A stretch of DNA of 64,000 nucleotides from Urechis unicinctus (Eukaryota > Annelida > Polychaeta > Xenopneusta > Urechidae), in the NCBI GenBank assembly GCA_034190875.2, contig CM067354.1, forward strand, positions 9,296,364 through 9,360,363, given 5' to 3'. The translations under genes were made by a program, and so were the position numbers. The notes below the pieces were generated by a model. The model was not told where the DNA came from and did no database searches. It was given only the letters and a program-made list of their open reading frames with translations. Below are positions 25,870-37,556 of this stretch, in pieces. Position 1 is the stretch's first letter; each line of letters begins with the position of its first letter.

Positions 25870-28555
25870 ATGGAATGAATTGTTATGATGGAGAGAAGGG
25901 GTGTTGTCGAACCATCACTAATGCGGATCTTAAGCGTGGAAAAATGCCCTGCGCCGTTCATCAGTTAGAGTCATTTGCGCCGTTATATAACTGGTGATAT
26001 ACATTCATCAAGCGGCTCGGTGCCCGGAAGTTCGGCATGTGTAACCGAGCATTTGTGATTATAGATAACTGAATCCTCCACTTCGTAGCTTTACCACAGT
26101 AGCCAGATAAACCCTTTGGTTATTTCGAACATGTCCCTTAAACTGTAAATGAAGAGTACAAAGCGGCGGTGACCGCTGCAGCACAGTATTTATCTTTATC
26201 AATGCACAAACAAAGATGCGCGTCAGAATATTTTGGCCCCGGGAGTTATTTCTAGCGATCAGTAGCCCCCGAACCCTCACTTATTTTGACTCCTGAATTT
26301 ACATATATAGTACGCTTTACAAAGATCTTACATACACGATTCATTTTCCTCGACTCACATTCACTGTTAATCACTGCCGATTTAATACCAATATGTGCGG
26401 ACAATTCACCACAATGGAGTGCTAATTAGAAGGCAAATGAGGTCACTTATGTCGCAGTGACATACTACAAGCCGCGAGAAAGGTAGGTAGGAGAACAGCA
26501 GCTTATTGTAGCCAAAGTCCCATGTGAGGCTGTAAATAATTGGGTTTTAGCACAAACCTCATCATTGGTGCAAAATTAGCGCTTTACAGTTGCAAAGAAC
26601 GTTTGTATTTCATCCCCAGGGTACTTGAGCAAAACTTGTGTGCTATGTTCTGAACAACCTTAAATAGTCACTCATCAAGAAGGCAATAACATAAATCTCC
26701 AACTCCAAGATGTGACCTTGTGAAACCCAAAAAATTGCGCCGTAACGGTGAAGCAATGACTTTGTGAAAGCTACGTATGATGTCATTGCAAGTTCATTTT
26801 ACTTCGCAAAGTAGCTTAGCTACATTATAATTCTATTATTCATACAACTGCCCCTGACTGTGTCAGTCAAAGCAACTTGGTTTAGCATGTGATGACATCT
26901 AATGAGCGGTAGGGTGTCATTTAACAGAGAGAAATATGACCACGATAGGTAGCAATAGCGGTTATAAATCTGTACAATTGAATCTGAAAGACTACTAAAC
27001 GACAAAGACAATGGCGGTGGTGAGTTACGTGGCGTGACTTTCTATAACAAGCGACTGTTACGCTTGTGATAAGGAGTGTTTGTTCAAGTCCAGTGGAAAG
27101 TTAGAAAGATATCATAATTTGGTGGTGATCAAGTCATCAGTCTCTATGAAAATATACCTTCACTGGAAAGCCGAGTGTGTGATATCATACTGCACATTGT
27201 GTACATTGGTGTTGCTCCTACACAATGAAAAGTAAGTAGTTTATGAGAGCCATATCATCAATTGTTCCTTTACTTTGTGTAGCGTAAGGTGCACAAAGAA
27301 GCACCAGTGATTAGAAGCGATTATGTTGTAGTAGTACTGAGGTTGTGGTAATCATCATCTGTTGAAATCAACATACCAATATACTATCATGTAGCATGAA
27401 TATAGACGCACTGACCGAAGCTTGTTCAATAAAAAAGCATTATTTATCCGGCGCCCCCCACCCCGCTTGGAGCAATAGCTACGCAATAAAAAAAAACAGT
27501 TGAGGTATGAAGAGTCATTTTCTAAGCACCATCCCGACATGCGAAGTGTTGTTTTCGTCCCATTGTCTTTATGGCGAGCCAGGAGTCACTAACACAATAT
27601 GCTCAAGTGAATTGCTGAACGAACATTGCCTGGCTCGTGTGCAATAACTGTTCTTCCCTCGTAGGGCACGGTGTCCATGATGGGATGGTTGTATTACCAA
27701 CCACTATATAACTAATGGTGTGGAATACAGGAAAGCAGTAAAATGCTGCCTATCGGTGATTACAATAGGATCACGTAAATCTTCCACAATGCAAGTTGGA
27801 CCACCGGATGCAGCCCCTCAAGACTTGGTATTAAGGAGCTTTAAGTAGTCTGGACATGAAATTACCAATAACGTAAGAGGAATGATGGAATGTTATGAAG
27901 GTTGGAACATACATAAGAACAAACATATGTTACGATCAGATGTATTTTACCACGCTGGTATTATAGAACTAACCTTAACTTACCCTTCAAACATTGATGT
28001 ATTTTATACACTTCCCACCAATCGTCAATGATGCACGACCCGCTGAGTGCGACGAACATTTCAAGAGAAGGATCCAATTACCACAATGACCTACAATGTT
28101 AGGTAACATGTAAAAGTGTTTCATTCAATTTCGATTCTCTCTCACCGTCCGCGAAATAATTGCATCAGCTGTTGACCTCATTGCTACGTTGTACACATAC
28201 GAAGCATATAAGTGATAGCACTGGAACATTAACTTAACTGTTATTACGAAAAAGCCTATTATGACATGTAATTGGATATCTATCATTTGACCCAGATTTG
28301 TCAGTTGCTTAAAAAAACTTTCTATTACAATATTTTAAGGTTAATAATATTAAGCCACCGCTATTGTTGGTTTTGTACACTGAATTATCTATAATAGATT
28401 AGTTATGCATTACATATATTGTTACAAACTTCTATATATATTTGTCAGCACAATTGAAAAAGTGAATAAAATTAAGATATGCTGTTTATTATAATTCAAC
28501 AAGTGCATATTCTTTGTCATTGAAAATTTACTTGTATTTACTTGTTAATGGTTAT
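25870..28555. other. Intergenic, no gene seen
   Basis: AT-rich with a slightly GC-richer patch at 25980-26280. The minus-strand 73-codon frame there (26059-26280) is not recognised. Confidence 0.5.
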
Positions 28556-29545
28556 TATGCAGAGATATTTCAAAGAATACCACAACCTGTAATTGTTCAG
28601 ACAGGTGCAGTTTGAAAGACTGTCACATTTGTAATATTCTAAAGATCGTTGGCAGTAATAACACTTGTCAATGTATGCCGAGTAAGCACTAATGATAAGA
28701 ACCCAACCACAGGCTATAGAAAACACAGGCTGCATTAGATTGCTATGGCGTGCATGTCATGTTCTCTGCAAACCTAATCCAATTATATTAATTAACAAAG
28801 AGTAAATAAATATGCCCGCTATCGTAATGTGTAATTTGTACAAAACATAATGATCACAGATTTATTAACGGCGAAATTAGATTTATACAAAAAAAATGCA
28901 TTCTCTTGATTTTGTTCCTTTTCTAATGTATCTTTTTTCAATTTATTTGATGCCGACACATGCTGCCACCTGGGAGTATGTGAGAGGTCACACAGTCGAC
29001 TCAAGCGTGCTAGAAAACAACGTGAAAAAGCCACAGCCAGTGTGAGGCATCAACTCATGAATCAAACCCTAATCGACAACTTCGGATTTGATTGCCATCC
29101 AAGCATTTTGCAGCGCAATCGTCAATAATCAGAATGCCACAGGCCAACAACTGCGGGATGTCTGATTATAAAACGCAATACCAGACGTGTACACCATGGT
29201 AAAGCAGCGCCACGTGTAGCGTCCTATGATAACCAGAGGGGTATACACATGCATAACACAGCGTTCGTGTCAGTAAAGCAAAAGCGTCTTGAAGGTGCAT
29301 TTCATCAAGCAACATGGAGACACACTTGCTACGCTTACTAGCTATGAACATTCATCACATGCAACGTATTTCCTTCTTTATATCTAAAACAACCGCTGTG
29401 GAGTTTCAAGAATTCGTGCGGCGCGAAAGCATTCTCAGCTGTTGATCAATTTGTTGTGTACGACAGGATGATGGAAGATCCAGTTACGACCAAGGTGAAT
29501 GAGTTAGAAATATAATAATTGCCTCGGCTGTAGCCAGAGCAGATC
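28556..29545 (+). repeat. Inverted repeat 3, left arm
   Basis: Opposite-strand matches: 28560-28760 with 31250-31460; 28770-28860 with 31135-31225; 28960-29060 with 30590-30670; 29060-29170 with 30490-30600; 29255-29330 with 30350-30440; and 29430-29500 with 30230-30300. Conserved landmarks are AACCCAACCACAGGC, AGTATGTGAGAGG, CCTAATCGACAACT and TTGATCAATTTGTTG. The inner end carries a GH31 gene fragment. Confidence 0.65.
29255..29545 (+). pseudogene. GH31 (SITS-binding-protein-like) pseudogene fragment, left copy
   Basis: Conceptual translation is colinear with the C-terminal part of the intact gene at 41816-44733. RCISSSNMETHLLRLLAM matches the stretch starting WCLSE. After a frame change, KQPLWSFKNSCGAKAFSAVD and then QFVVYDRMMEDPVTTK match the intact stretches KPLWNLANSDDEAAFGVVD and QFIVDDWMMLAPVMTK. 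The remnant of IYLPRL then reads I-stop-stop-LPRL-stop. Frame changes and in-frame stops show it is dead. It covers about 100 residues of the family's C-terminal half, and similarity fades upstream. Because the intact gene has no intron here, a processed or DNA-level copy cannot be told apart. Confidence 0.7.
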
Positions 29546-30124
29546 GACGCTTCCATGGGGAAAGCTGATCAATGACCTCGAAGAATTTAATATCCATATA
29601 CAGCGCATTTTGTCGTGTTTCCCCACTAACTTTTTTTCCTTCTGCGCACACTCTGATATCACAAAACTGACATGTTTTCATGCATCCTACATAAGATTGC
29701 ACAATATAAGTTTGTCGACTTAGGCAGAAACTAGCGTGAGCTGCAGCGGGTGATTGCACAGGTGCGTGATATCCATCGTAAGTGCAGTGCAGTCTATTAG
29801 TAGGGCCCATACAATCGTGCCCTGAGTGCGTTAAGTACATCGTTTCACGATTCCTTAATACAGCTGATGACAACGCACATAATGAGAATTTGGATAGTGT
29901 TAGTGAAACTGAGTTATAAAATAAATATAAATGATTCACTGAATGTAATGGAATAAAATGCTGCCTTGCGCACGTTTTGTACGTCATTGGCTTTAATTAA
30001 ACGGATATTCAGTCCGCAAATGTGGCAAAATAACGTGGTTCTGCCATCGGACAGCGCCATAACGATGATATTTGTATGGGTTAGAGGTGAAGAGTGTTCA
30101 GTATTCGTGGAGCAACACGACAAT
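29546..30124. other. Centre of inverted repeat 3, no gene seen
   Basis: Covered by a 167-codon minus-strand frame (29484-29987) that runs antisense through the pseudogene and has no recognisable domain. Treated as chance. Confidence 0.4.
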
Positions 30125-30470
30125 TTACGAATAACAATCAAAAAAGGTTATTGGTACACTTTTCCCCTGGATATGCCGCTAATCTGATATGGTTGCGTCA
30201 CATATTACTGCCGTTGTGATGATAATAAATATTTCACGCTGTCCATGGTCGCAAACGGAGCGTTCACTATCCTTTCGTCCGCAACAAATTGATCATGATT
30301 CAAAGAAGTGATTATATAATATTTCGTAATTTGACGAACTTGTAAGCTGAAATACTTGAAATTCACCTTCAAAACGCTGTTGTTTGAGTAGCAAGAAAGC
30401 TGTGTTGAGGCAGTGTGTACGTTTCTGTTAGTATATCTATCTTCAGGCGCCTCATGTGGAACGTAATCGC
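30125..30470 (-). pseudogene. GH31 (SITS-binding-protein-like) pseudogene fragment, right copy
   Basis: Inverted relative to the left copy. Reading the minus strand, a stretch containing DQFVADERIVNAPFATMDS matches DQFIVDDWMMLAPVMTKDS of the intact gene, and a piece at about 30160-30185 reads AAYPGEKCTNN against AALPSGQWINY. Upstream, a stretch starting IDILTETY with SFLA matches IDEELYIRWLSASVFLPA. Nucleotides GCCGCTAATCTG on the plus strand (30177-30188) are identical to the intact gene's antisense at 41894-41905. Frame changes and stops are present. The homologous block may extend further out, but it becomes too weak to call. Confidence 0.65.
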
Positions 30471-30679
30471 GATGTGAACTCGTCTAATATCTCTTTCCAT
30501 TACAAGACATCCCGCAGTAATTGCCTGTGTTATTCTGGCGAATGATGATCGCGCTGCACACGATTGAAATGACAATCCAACCGGAGTTGTCGATTAGGTT
30601 TTATTCATTAGTAGGTGCCTCGCGCATGTGACGGTTTTGTGGCCTCTCACATACTTCAAGGTGGCAGAATATATCTGCA

Positions 30680-31130
30680 CCATACTATAATGTTGTGTGC
30701 CAGAATTAAAAGTTAACATTAATTTGACATATTTTAAAATTTGCCTCTAATCATACCAGTTAATTGGTGTCATAAAGACTGCAGTACTCAAAATGGGTTT
30801 GGAAAGGAGTGACCTAAAGTTAATGGTGGAAAAAGGCTTAATTAGACGTAATTTAGGCAGGCGCTATGGTCATGCTCTGGGTCTCCGACAGCCATCATGA
30901 GCTCACCAGGCGATATGTCAGCCACCAGCGTGGGCATCACAGGAGGTCTGGCACATTATGTCCCGAGCAAATAAGTGATCATTGCTCAATTAAATGTAAG
31001 GAAACGAATACGTGACATACATGGATGGGGCGTTGTAAGAGGGCGTAAGGCAGCAGTACGTCGTCTGTGTCGTCTGAATCTTAACACGTGGCGAGTCTTA
31101 CAACACAAACATGTGCGAGATATGCAAACA
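30680..31130. other. Insertion in right arm of inverted repeat 3
   Basis: Includes a block at about 30865-30935 related to 45345-45415, sharing GGTCTCC, CATGAGCT and a GATNTGTCA motif in the same order and spacing. It also holds an open stretch (about 30978-31155, +) whose translation includes RKRIRDIHGWGVVRGRK and then AAVRRLCRLN, Arg-rich like DNA-binding or transposase fragments. No family can be named. Confidence 0.35.
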
Positions 31131-31465
31131 CGATATATGATCATGATGTACTAAATATCCTCCTTTGTACAAATTATATGACAGCGGTCATATCAATTTA
31201 CTCTTTGTTCCTTTATGTATGTGGATTAGTTTTGCAATGAGCATGCCATGCACACCATGCCAATCAATTGCAACCTATGATTTTTTATCGCCTGTGGTTG
31301 GGTTCTTATAGATAGTGCTTACTCGGCATACCTTGGCAAGCGTTCACACAGTAAAGATCTTTAGAATAGGTTACAATTATGACAATGGTATAAACTGCAC
31401 GTGTAAGAACAAATACAGGTTGTGAAAAACTTAATCCGTCTGTAAAATATCTCTGCACCAAATAA

Positions 31466-33164
31466 AAATTCACTAACAAAGAAAATGCAATCTCATAACC
31501 AAAAGCTTGCATTAATGTTATTCATTTTTCTGCTTTGCTGGCCAATATGATAAATATTCTATCTGAAGTTTGAAGCATGCAACAAATTCTCGACTATACA
31601 TCTAGTACTACAAACGTTAGATGGCTATTTTTGGTTCAATGACAACATCATCTCTTAACGCAACCGCTCGCTAAACACAGGATCAAAGCAGAGAGGGGAT
31701 TTCAGAGGCGCTGAATGTTGTTTATTCCATATGTTCTTTCTATATTCCCATGTTGAGGGATGATATTAAACGCTTATTAGGTGCATTTACTAAATGCTAG
31801 AATGGCAAGAATATCTATCGTATTGATACGTGTGAACCAGTTTTGGCTATCGCATTTGACAGTGAAATAAATTCCCCACATTTTAACAACAGTCAAACAA
31901 CATGTCAATTTGCAAATACTTTATACACAATGCAGATTGGACTGCACAGGGCAGTGGACTACGATTGCCATAGGTATTATACCAATGAACAAGTTAGAGT
32001 TTTGTACCAACTTAACAGTGAATAAGCCTAATTTATCAAATAAAGCTTTTTTTATTGTGTTTGCTTTCGAAATCCCCCTATCGAGGGACAGGTTTTCGAT
32101 AAAAATGACTGAAATGAATTGTACTTTATCGTTTACAACCAGACTTTATCTGAAATCAAGTAAATTTTAGCAGAATGATATGGTAGCCAGACAATAATTG
32201 TAGTTCAATGGTGATTACTTCTAGGAACCACCATAGAGTGACAGCCTTTTGGGCATCATTGGTTATCAAAAGTTGTACTTTGCCATTTACTATCGGTTTT
32301 TATTCTAACAGTTGTTTACAATGGTAACTTGCAAGTTATTGTGTCTTTTCACATGTATGCAATTTCAGTTTGCAATCAAATGACTTGAAGGTCAGGGAAG
32401 GTCATTGCTAAACTATGCGCTTCCGTTTAGATCCCACCCAACTTCAATGTCACATTATGTTACGTCAGTTTTTCGTTATTGCAAATGTACTTTTGAAGAT
32501 AACGTTACGACATTTAAAAGTTCAACATACGTTCTGCTCGCCCATATTACCAGTTGGTAATATTACTAGGGCACTGCATTGCATTTTGCTGTGTCATGAA
32601 TTTTAACTGGATTGTACGATTGATGTGCTGATATGCCTTTTCTGTGACGCTTGTCAAAAGAATGATACAAGTTTTGAATTATTTTTTTTTCGCGCTATCA
32701 ATCCCAAACTGATAGTTTGAGATGGGGACACATTGGCTATTTATTGCAACGCTACAATGCTGACATGAGCATTCAGTCCTCGATGCTTGATTGGTGGTGT
32801 TGACATTGAGTATGTCTGATAATATCAGCTGTGCTCAGCCATTGAAGGTATGTAGCAACCATGTTCATAACATCATCAAAATTATTCTGTTACGAGAATG
32901 ATCCACTGTTTCGATTAAAATGCCAATCAATTCCCCTTCATTGATTGAATAAGAAATTACAGCCCAATTTAATTTGACGGATACACAACAGCTAATGGCA
33001 ACCTAGTGACAAGCTAATATTGCAACAGGAACCCTATTCAACGACTGACGTGAAAATTTACAAGGCTTAGCTCCAGACATGTTTGTCAGAATCCTCCACT
33101 AGAGATAGTCAGAATGCGTGATTATTCGTTATGCCAGCACTGGTCATTATTGATCTACGGTGCA
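31466..33164. other. Intergenic, no gene seen
   Basis: No supported feature. Confidence 0.5.
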
Positions 33165-33262
33165 ATTGTGTGAGTGTGTGCGTGTGTGTGGTGTGTAAGC
33201 GTGTGTTTGTTCGTGTGCTTGATAAGCGAAAAGAAAGAGAGAGTGTGAGTGAGTGCTAAGAG
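33165..33262 (+). repeat. GT-rich then GA-rich low-complexity tract
   Basis: Degenerate TGTG/TGTGCG run to about 33220, followed by AAAGAAAGAGAGAGTGTGAG. A decayed dinucleotide repeat. Confidence 0.8.
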
Positions 33263-36200
33263 AGTATAAAGGGATGGGAGAGACACAGAGCAATGGTGGG
33301 TGAGTAAAAGAGTCGTTGATAGAAACATGAATATGCTAATAGAGCTGTACGATATACTAAAGGAATAATATAAACAGCTTCGAGTCTACCCATTGCTGTT
33401 TAATGTGAATGAAAGTTGAATAAACCAATTTGACATGTGATTTTACTTTGATTTGACCTTCTGTTGATTTGACCCCGCCACTTGAACTCCATGTACTCAT
33501 TGCTCGAGCAACCTTGTCATAAGTTTAAAACAATAAAATTGAGTCATCAGCTCAAATGGTGTCAAATAGCATGCAATTGATCTGGACATTAAGTGTCAGC
33601 GTTGTGTATTAAGCCTTCATCAGAGACATACACATTGAGACATCAATTTCTTTTCATATCTCTCTGTCTCCTGACTCATTCTTGGTTTGCCTTGTTTTCT
33701 ATTTCTCTCTACTCCGATCTGATTGTTAAAATCGAAGCCCGAGAAACTAATGTGTAAGCATGTTTCGTTCGGTTGCGAATTCACAGCACATAGCAGATAT
33801 GAGAAGTGTTTCTTCGATTCAAGGAAGCAATTTTATCGCTCAATTGGTTCTTTTTATAGCCCAGCAATTTATAGCCCTTATTGCCAAACTTCGAGGGCTG
33901 TAGCTGATTGTTCCACTTGCTGGGAGAAGATTTACATGCTCATAATGTTAATCGCCAACGGGTAGCATTTCACGGCTTTGCTGCAATTCATGGCATTCGG
34001 TATATGATAGTATTTTTACCATCCCCACTTACGAACAGGTGTTATGGGCACACAGCCCTTCGAGAGTAGAACAATTATTCCACTTAGCGACTCCAGTGTT
34101 CACTTGAGTATGTTGTGATAATGGCACGTCGTATTGTGGTGCGGTGCTAAGGACATGATTCTTCACATCTCGGCTCAGTTCATGCTGGATATTCATTGCT
34201 TCATCCGAGCGGAGCCAACTGCACGATACCTTTGTATTGCACAAGCGGTTGCTTACCTCTGTGTCAATGTTCACGCTACATGTCCGATTATCGCTTGGTT
34301 GATTAAAACAGAGGGTGGTTACACAACATCAATGTTTTGGCGCTCAGTGTGCCTTTATCATGAACATGGCTGTCAAACATTCAGGTTTCAGGGATGTCAC
34401 TCATGTCGACCAAATGATATATCAAAGCCATTCAATCTGTTGAAAATATCCCATAACGTAAGTATGCATTCAGTGCTCGAAACTCGACCGAGATGTTTGG
34501 TGGCCCGAATACATGTGTTTTGGCCACCAAACATAGCATTTTTGTTGCCCGAACCATAGTTTAGTCACCCAAACCTCATCCAATACATAATTGTTGGGTG
34601 TATGTGTACAGGGGCCAAAACTAAGACAAAATAGCCACACACCGAACAGCAAGTATTAAATAATACCCACCTCAATATACAATTTTCACCTGCTCAAATG
34701 TTTTCTTTTAAACCCTTGAAAGTGTATCTATACATTTCATTTGTACCATTTCACATCTTGGCCCAAACATTCAAATGTTGGGCTACAAACAGATACTACA
34801 AAACCGCAAGATTGAACCTGACAGCAAAGAGTTCCTATAGTAATGACTTAAGATGGCTGGCATCTGGTCTGTTGAAATGCCATGGATTTCTTATGTTATA
34901 GCATCAGTAATTATCTTAATAGCCATGCCAATTCGACATATGTATTCTAGATACTGAGATATTGCACCCCAGACACGACTAGAATGCTACAGAACAGACT
35001 TCAACTATGCATCGGGTAATGTGGATTAAGAAATACAATCGTTCTTTATGTTTGTTAGAAGCTCAATATGCACAAATTATTGAGGATTGTGAAATACTAG
35101 TATACAGAAAAACTAATGCCTAAGCAGCGCTGGAGGCGATGTTACAACGCTTACACAACACATAAATGATATAATTCGTGACGCTGCAAAACACGGTTAT
35201 TCTCTGACGCACACTTGACCAGTATAAGCCACAATAATAAGCAATCAAGGCGTTGCGAATCGAATGTGCCTGTTCTGTTACATAATGTGCTCGATGGTCT
35301 GCGATATGGCACCTCGAGATAAGTGGTTCTTGTTTCCACATCTCCTCATCCAAACTGCATCCAGTGAGCCAAGCCTCTCTATGGCAATGGCATACGTATA
35401 AACTGGCGCTATATCGGCAGTGAATAGCTGTTTTCATGTACGCCTCAGACAGTTTTTGAGTGACTAATTGACAACTTGTCAGTGCACATGAACCGTTGGG
35501 GGAACAGCTCGCTTCATTTTTTCATCATTAACGATGCTCTGCTATCTTTCCCTATACTTGTTCATCACAACACACGTGCGCAGATCATTGCCCGCGCAAT
35601 GCGGCCGTATGATCGCCATTCCATATTGTTTTTCATTGTAAAGGAGCTGGTGGCAGTGGTAATGAATCTTAATGACTGATATGTCGTTTACCGGAAGCAA
35701 CTGTTCCGGGGATGGCTATGTATCATTCTGATGGGATCATAACAATAGCTCTATAAATCATCTCTTTTTTTCAGTATGTGTATATTACCAGGTTTATTTA
35801 TCATTGGAAAAAACTTTCACCCATGTAGACGTTGGATAATGCTTGTCCTTTGATGCCACATAAACAGCAAATGAACTGAAAGCAGTATCAATAAAGCCAT
35901 GTCTTGACATATTGTAAATCTGTTTCCCATTATATCAGTTACAGACTTGTCCGTTCCCTTGTTTGTGAAACTTCAATCAATAACATCGACTATATTTGAA
36001 AGTCCACCAGTTTTGGCGCGGCATAGTCCCTGACCGAACAGAGAAACAGCAGTAGTTCGGGCGGGTAACAGAGTACCGGGCTGGTAACACAGATTATGCT
36101 TGCTTGTCAGTTCTCGTGGTGTCAGCGCTGCAATCAATGGCACATCATCAGAATATCAATACTCACGAAATGGTGATTGGCAGATAGCAACCACAACAAC

Positions 36201-37186
36201 GGAACGAAGCTTGGCAATAAACGCTGTCTGCAAAACGAGGCGTGAACGACATCAACTGTTGAAATCATAGCCCCCCCCCCACCCACTCTCCCCACACAGA
36301 ACTTGCTGATTGCGCGACAATCATAAGAGAACATAACCGAGTGTTTTTGTGAAAACGACATGCATCACAATAAATTAGGTAATATCCGCCTCCTTAATGA
36401 AGTCAGATTTTTACCCATTAGAGCTAGCATCATGGCTATTGTAGGTCGGCATAGCAAAACAACACCGGAACACAAAACAAAGGCGACAACCCCACATCTC
36501 ACGCTCGCGATTCTAATTAGGGCGTTTCTTGCTCACCCGAGACAAACTGTTTTCGAAAGGGCGAAATTACCACGGCTCTAAAATATGCATTGCCTCAAAA
36601 ACTGGCCACCACATTTGACCATAACAAAACTCTCCTCGATACAAATTGCCGACCAAAATCTGCATCCATAATTGTTAAACAATGAAAATGAATTGCGTTT
36701 ACTGTATCCTGGGCTGTTGTTGGTTGGTAAGCTTGGGGTCGCTCAATGCATTCTTCCCCATCAATTATTGTTATGGCTTATGGACTTGTATTTGCTTCCT
36801 TAAGCTGTAAAATGAAGGATCGAGCCTTCAACTATAAGCTCTATTAACACAATGTCAAGCGCATGTGTCAACTGCTTACCAGCCCGTAATCAGGCCAAAG
36901 GCTGACTTAGATGTTGCGCTAACTTGAAAAGGCCGGAAGTGAATGATCTGGCTTCTGTCCAATCCAGCGCTTGAACCGGGTATTTCGTCTGGAATGTGTT
37001 AGATATCTAATGCCAGTGTTTAAGAGTACGATAAGTCAACGTAGTGGATGTTAGTGTTTAGGATCTGACATCGGGTACTTGGTAGCATATTAAAACACCA
37101 TGTAATTGTCACTAAGTATGATTTAAACAAAACACATCGCAGATAGTTAATATGGAGGGCGATTACATAATTTGCATTTGGTTGGG
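33263..37186. other. Intergenic, no gene seen
   Basis: Contains open frames up to 141 codons (34134-34559 +; 35120-35437 -) with no recognisable domain or splice context. A run of ten C lies at 36271-36280. Apart from the hairpin listed at 34493, nothing is supported. Confidence 0.45.
34493..34534. repeat. Perfect 13-bp stem-loop
   Basis: ATGTTTGGTGGCC at 34493-34505 and its exact reverse complement at 34522-34534, with a 16-nt loop. The surrounding GCCCGAA/CACCCAAAC phrases at 34505-34575 look like a short interspersed repeat, but there is no second copy in the window. Confidence 0.75.
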
Positions 37187-37193
37187 GATATAT

Positions 37194-37238
<45 letters not shown>

Positions 37239-37469
37239 TAGATATATAGATAGATATATAGATATAGATAGATAGATATATATATATAGATATACACAGA
37301 TATATATATAGAGATATATATATATATAGAGAGAATATATATATAATAGATCTATATTAGAGAGATTTCTATATATATATATCTACCTATATATATATAT
37401 ATCTATATATATCTATTTCGCCCTAGATAGATATATATATATATATATATATCTATATCCCCCTATATA

Positions 37470-37500
<31 letters not shown>

Positions 37501-37523
37501 CTATATATATATATATATATATA

Positions 37524-37553
<30 letters not shown>
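37187..37553. repeat. (TA)n / (GATA)n microsatellite block
   Basis: About 365 bp of TA runs mixed with TAGA/TCTA and two short C-rich interruptions (CGCCCT near 37420, CCCCCT near 37457). Confidence 0.95.

Positions 37554-37556
<3 letters not shown>

Larger units (their letters stand above)
30125..31465 (-). repeat. Inverted repeat 3, right arm
   Basis: Partner of 28556-29545. It is longer because about 450 bp (30680-31130) have no counterpart in the left arm. Confidence 0.6.

Noticed and set aside
29484-29987. 167-codon minus-strand open frame
   Set aside because: Runs antisense through the GH31 pseudogene fragment and the unremarkable centre of inverted repeat 3; no recognisable protein.
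33723-33965. Cys-rich 80-codon frame as a possible secreted peptide
   Set aside because: No signal peptide, no regular Cys spacing, no acceptable start, no splice support.
34134-34559. 141-codon plus-strand open frame
   Set aside because: Begins at TTG, runs into the hairpin repeat at 34493, and resembles nothing known.
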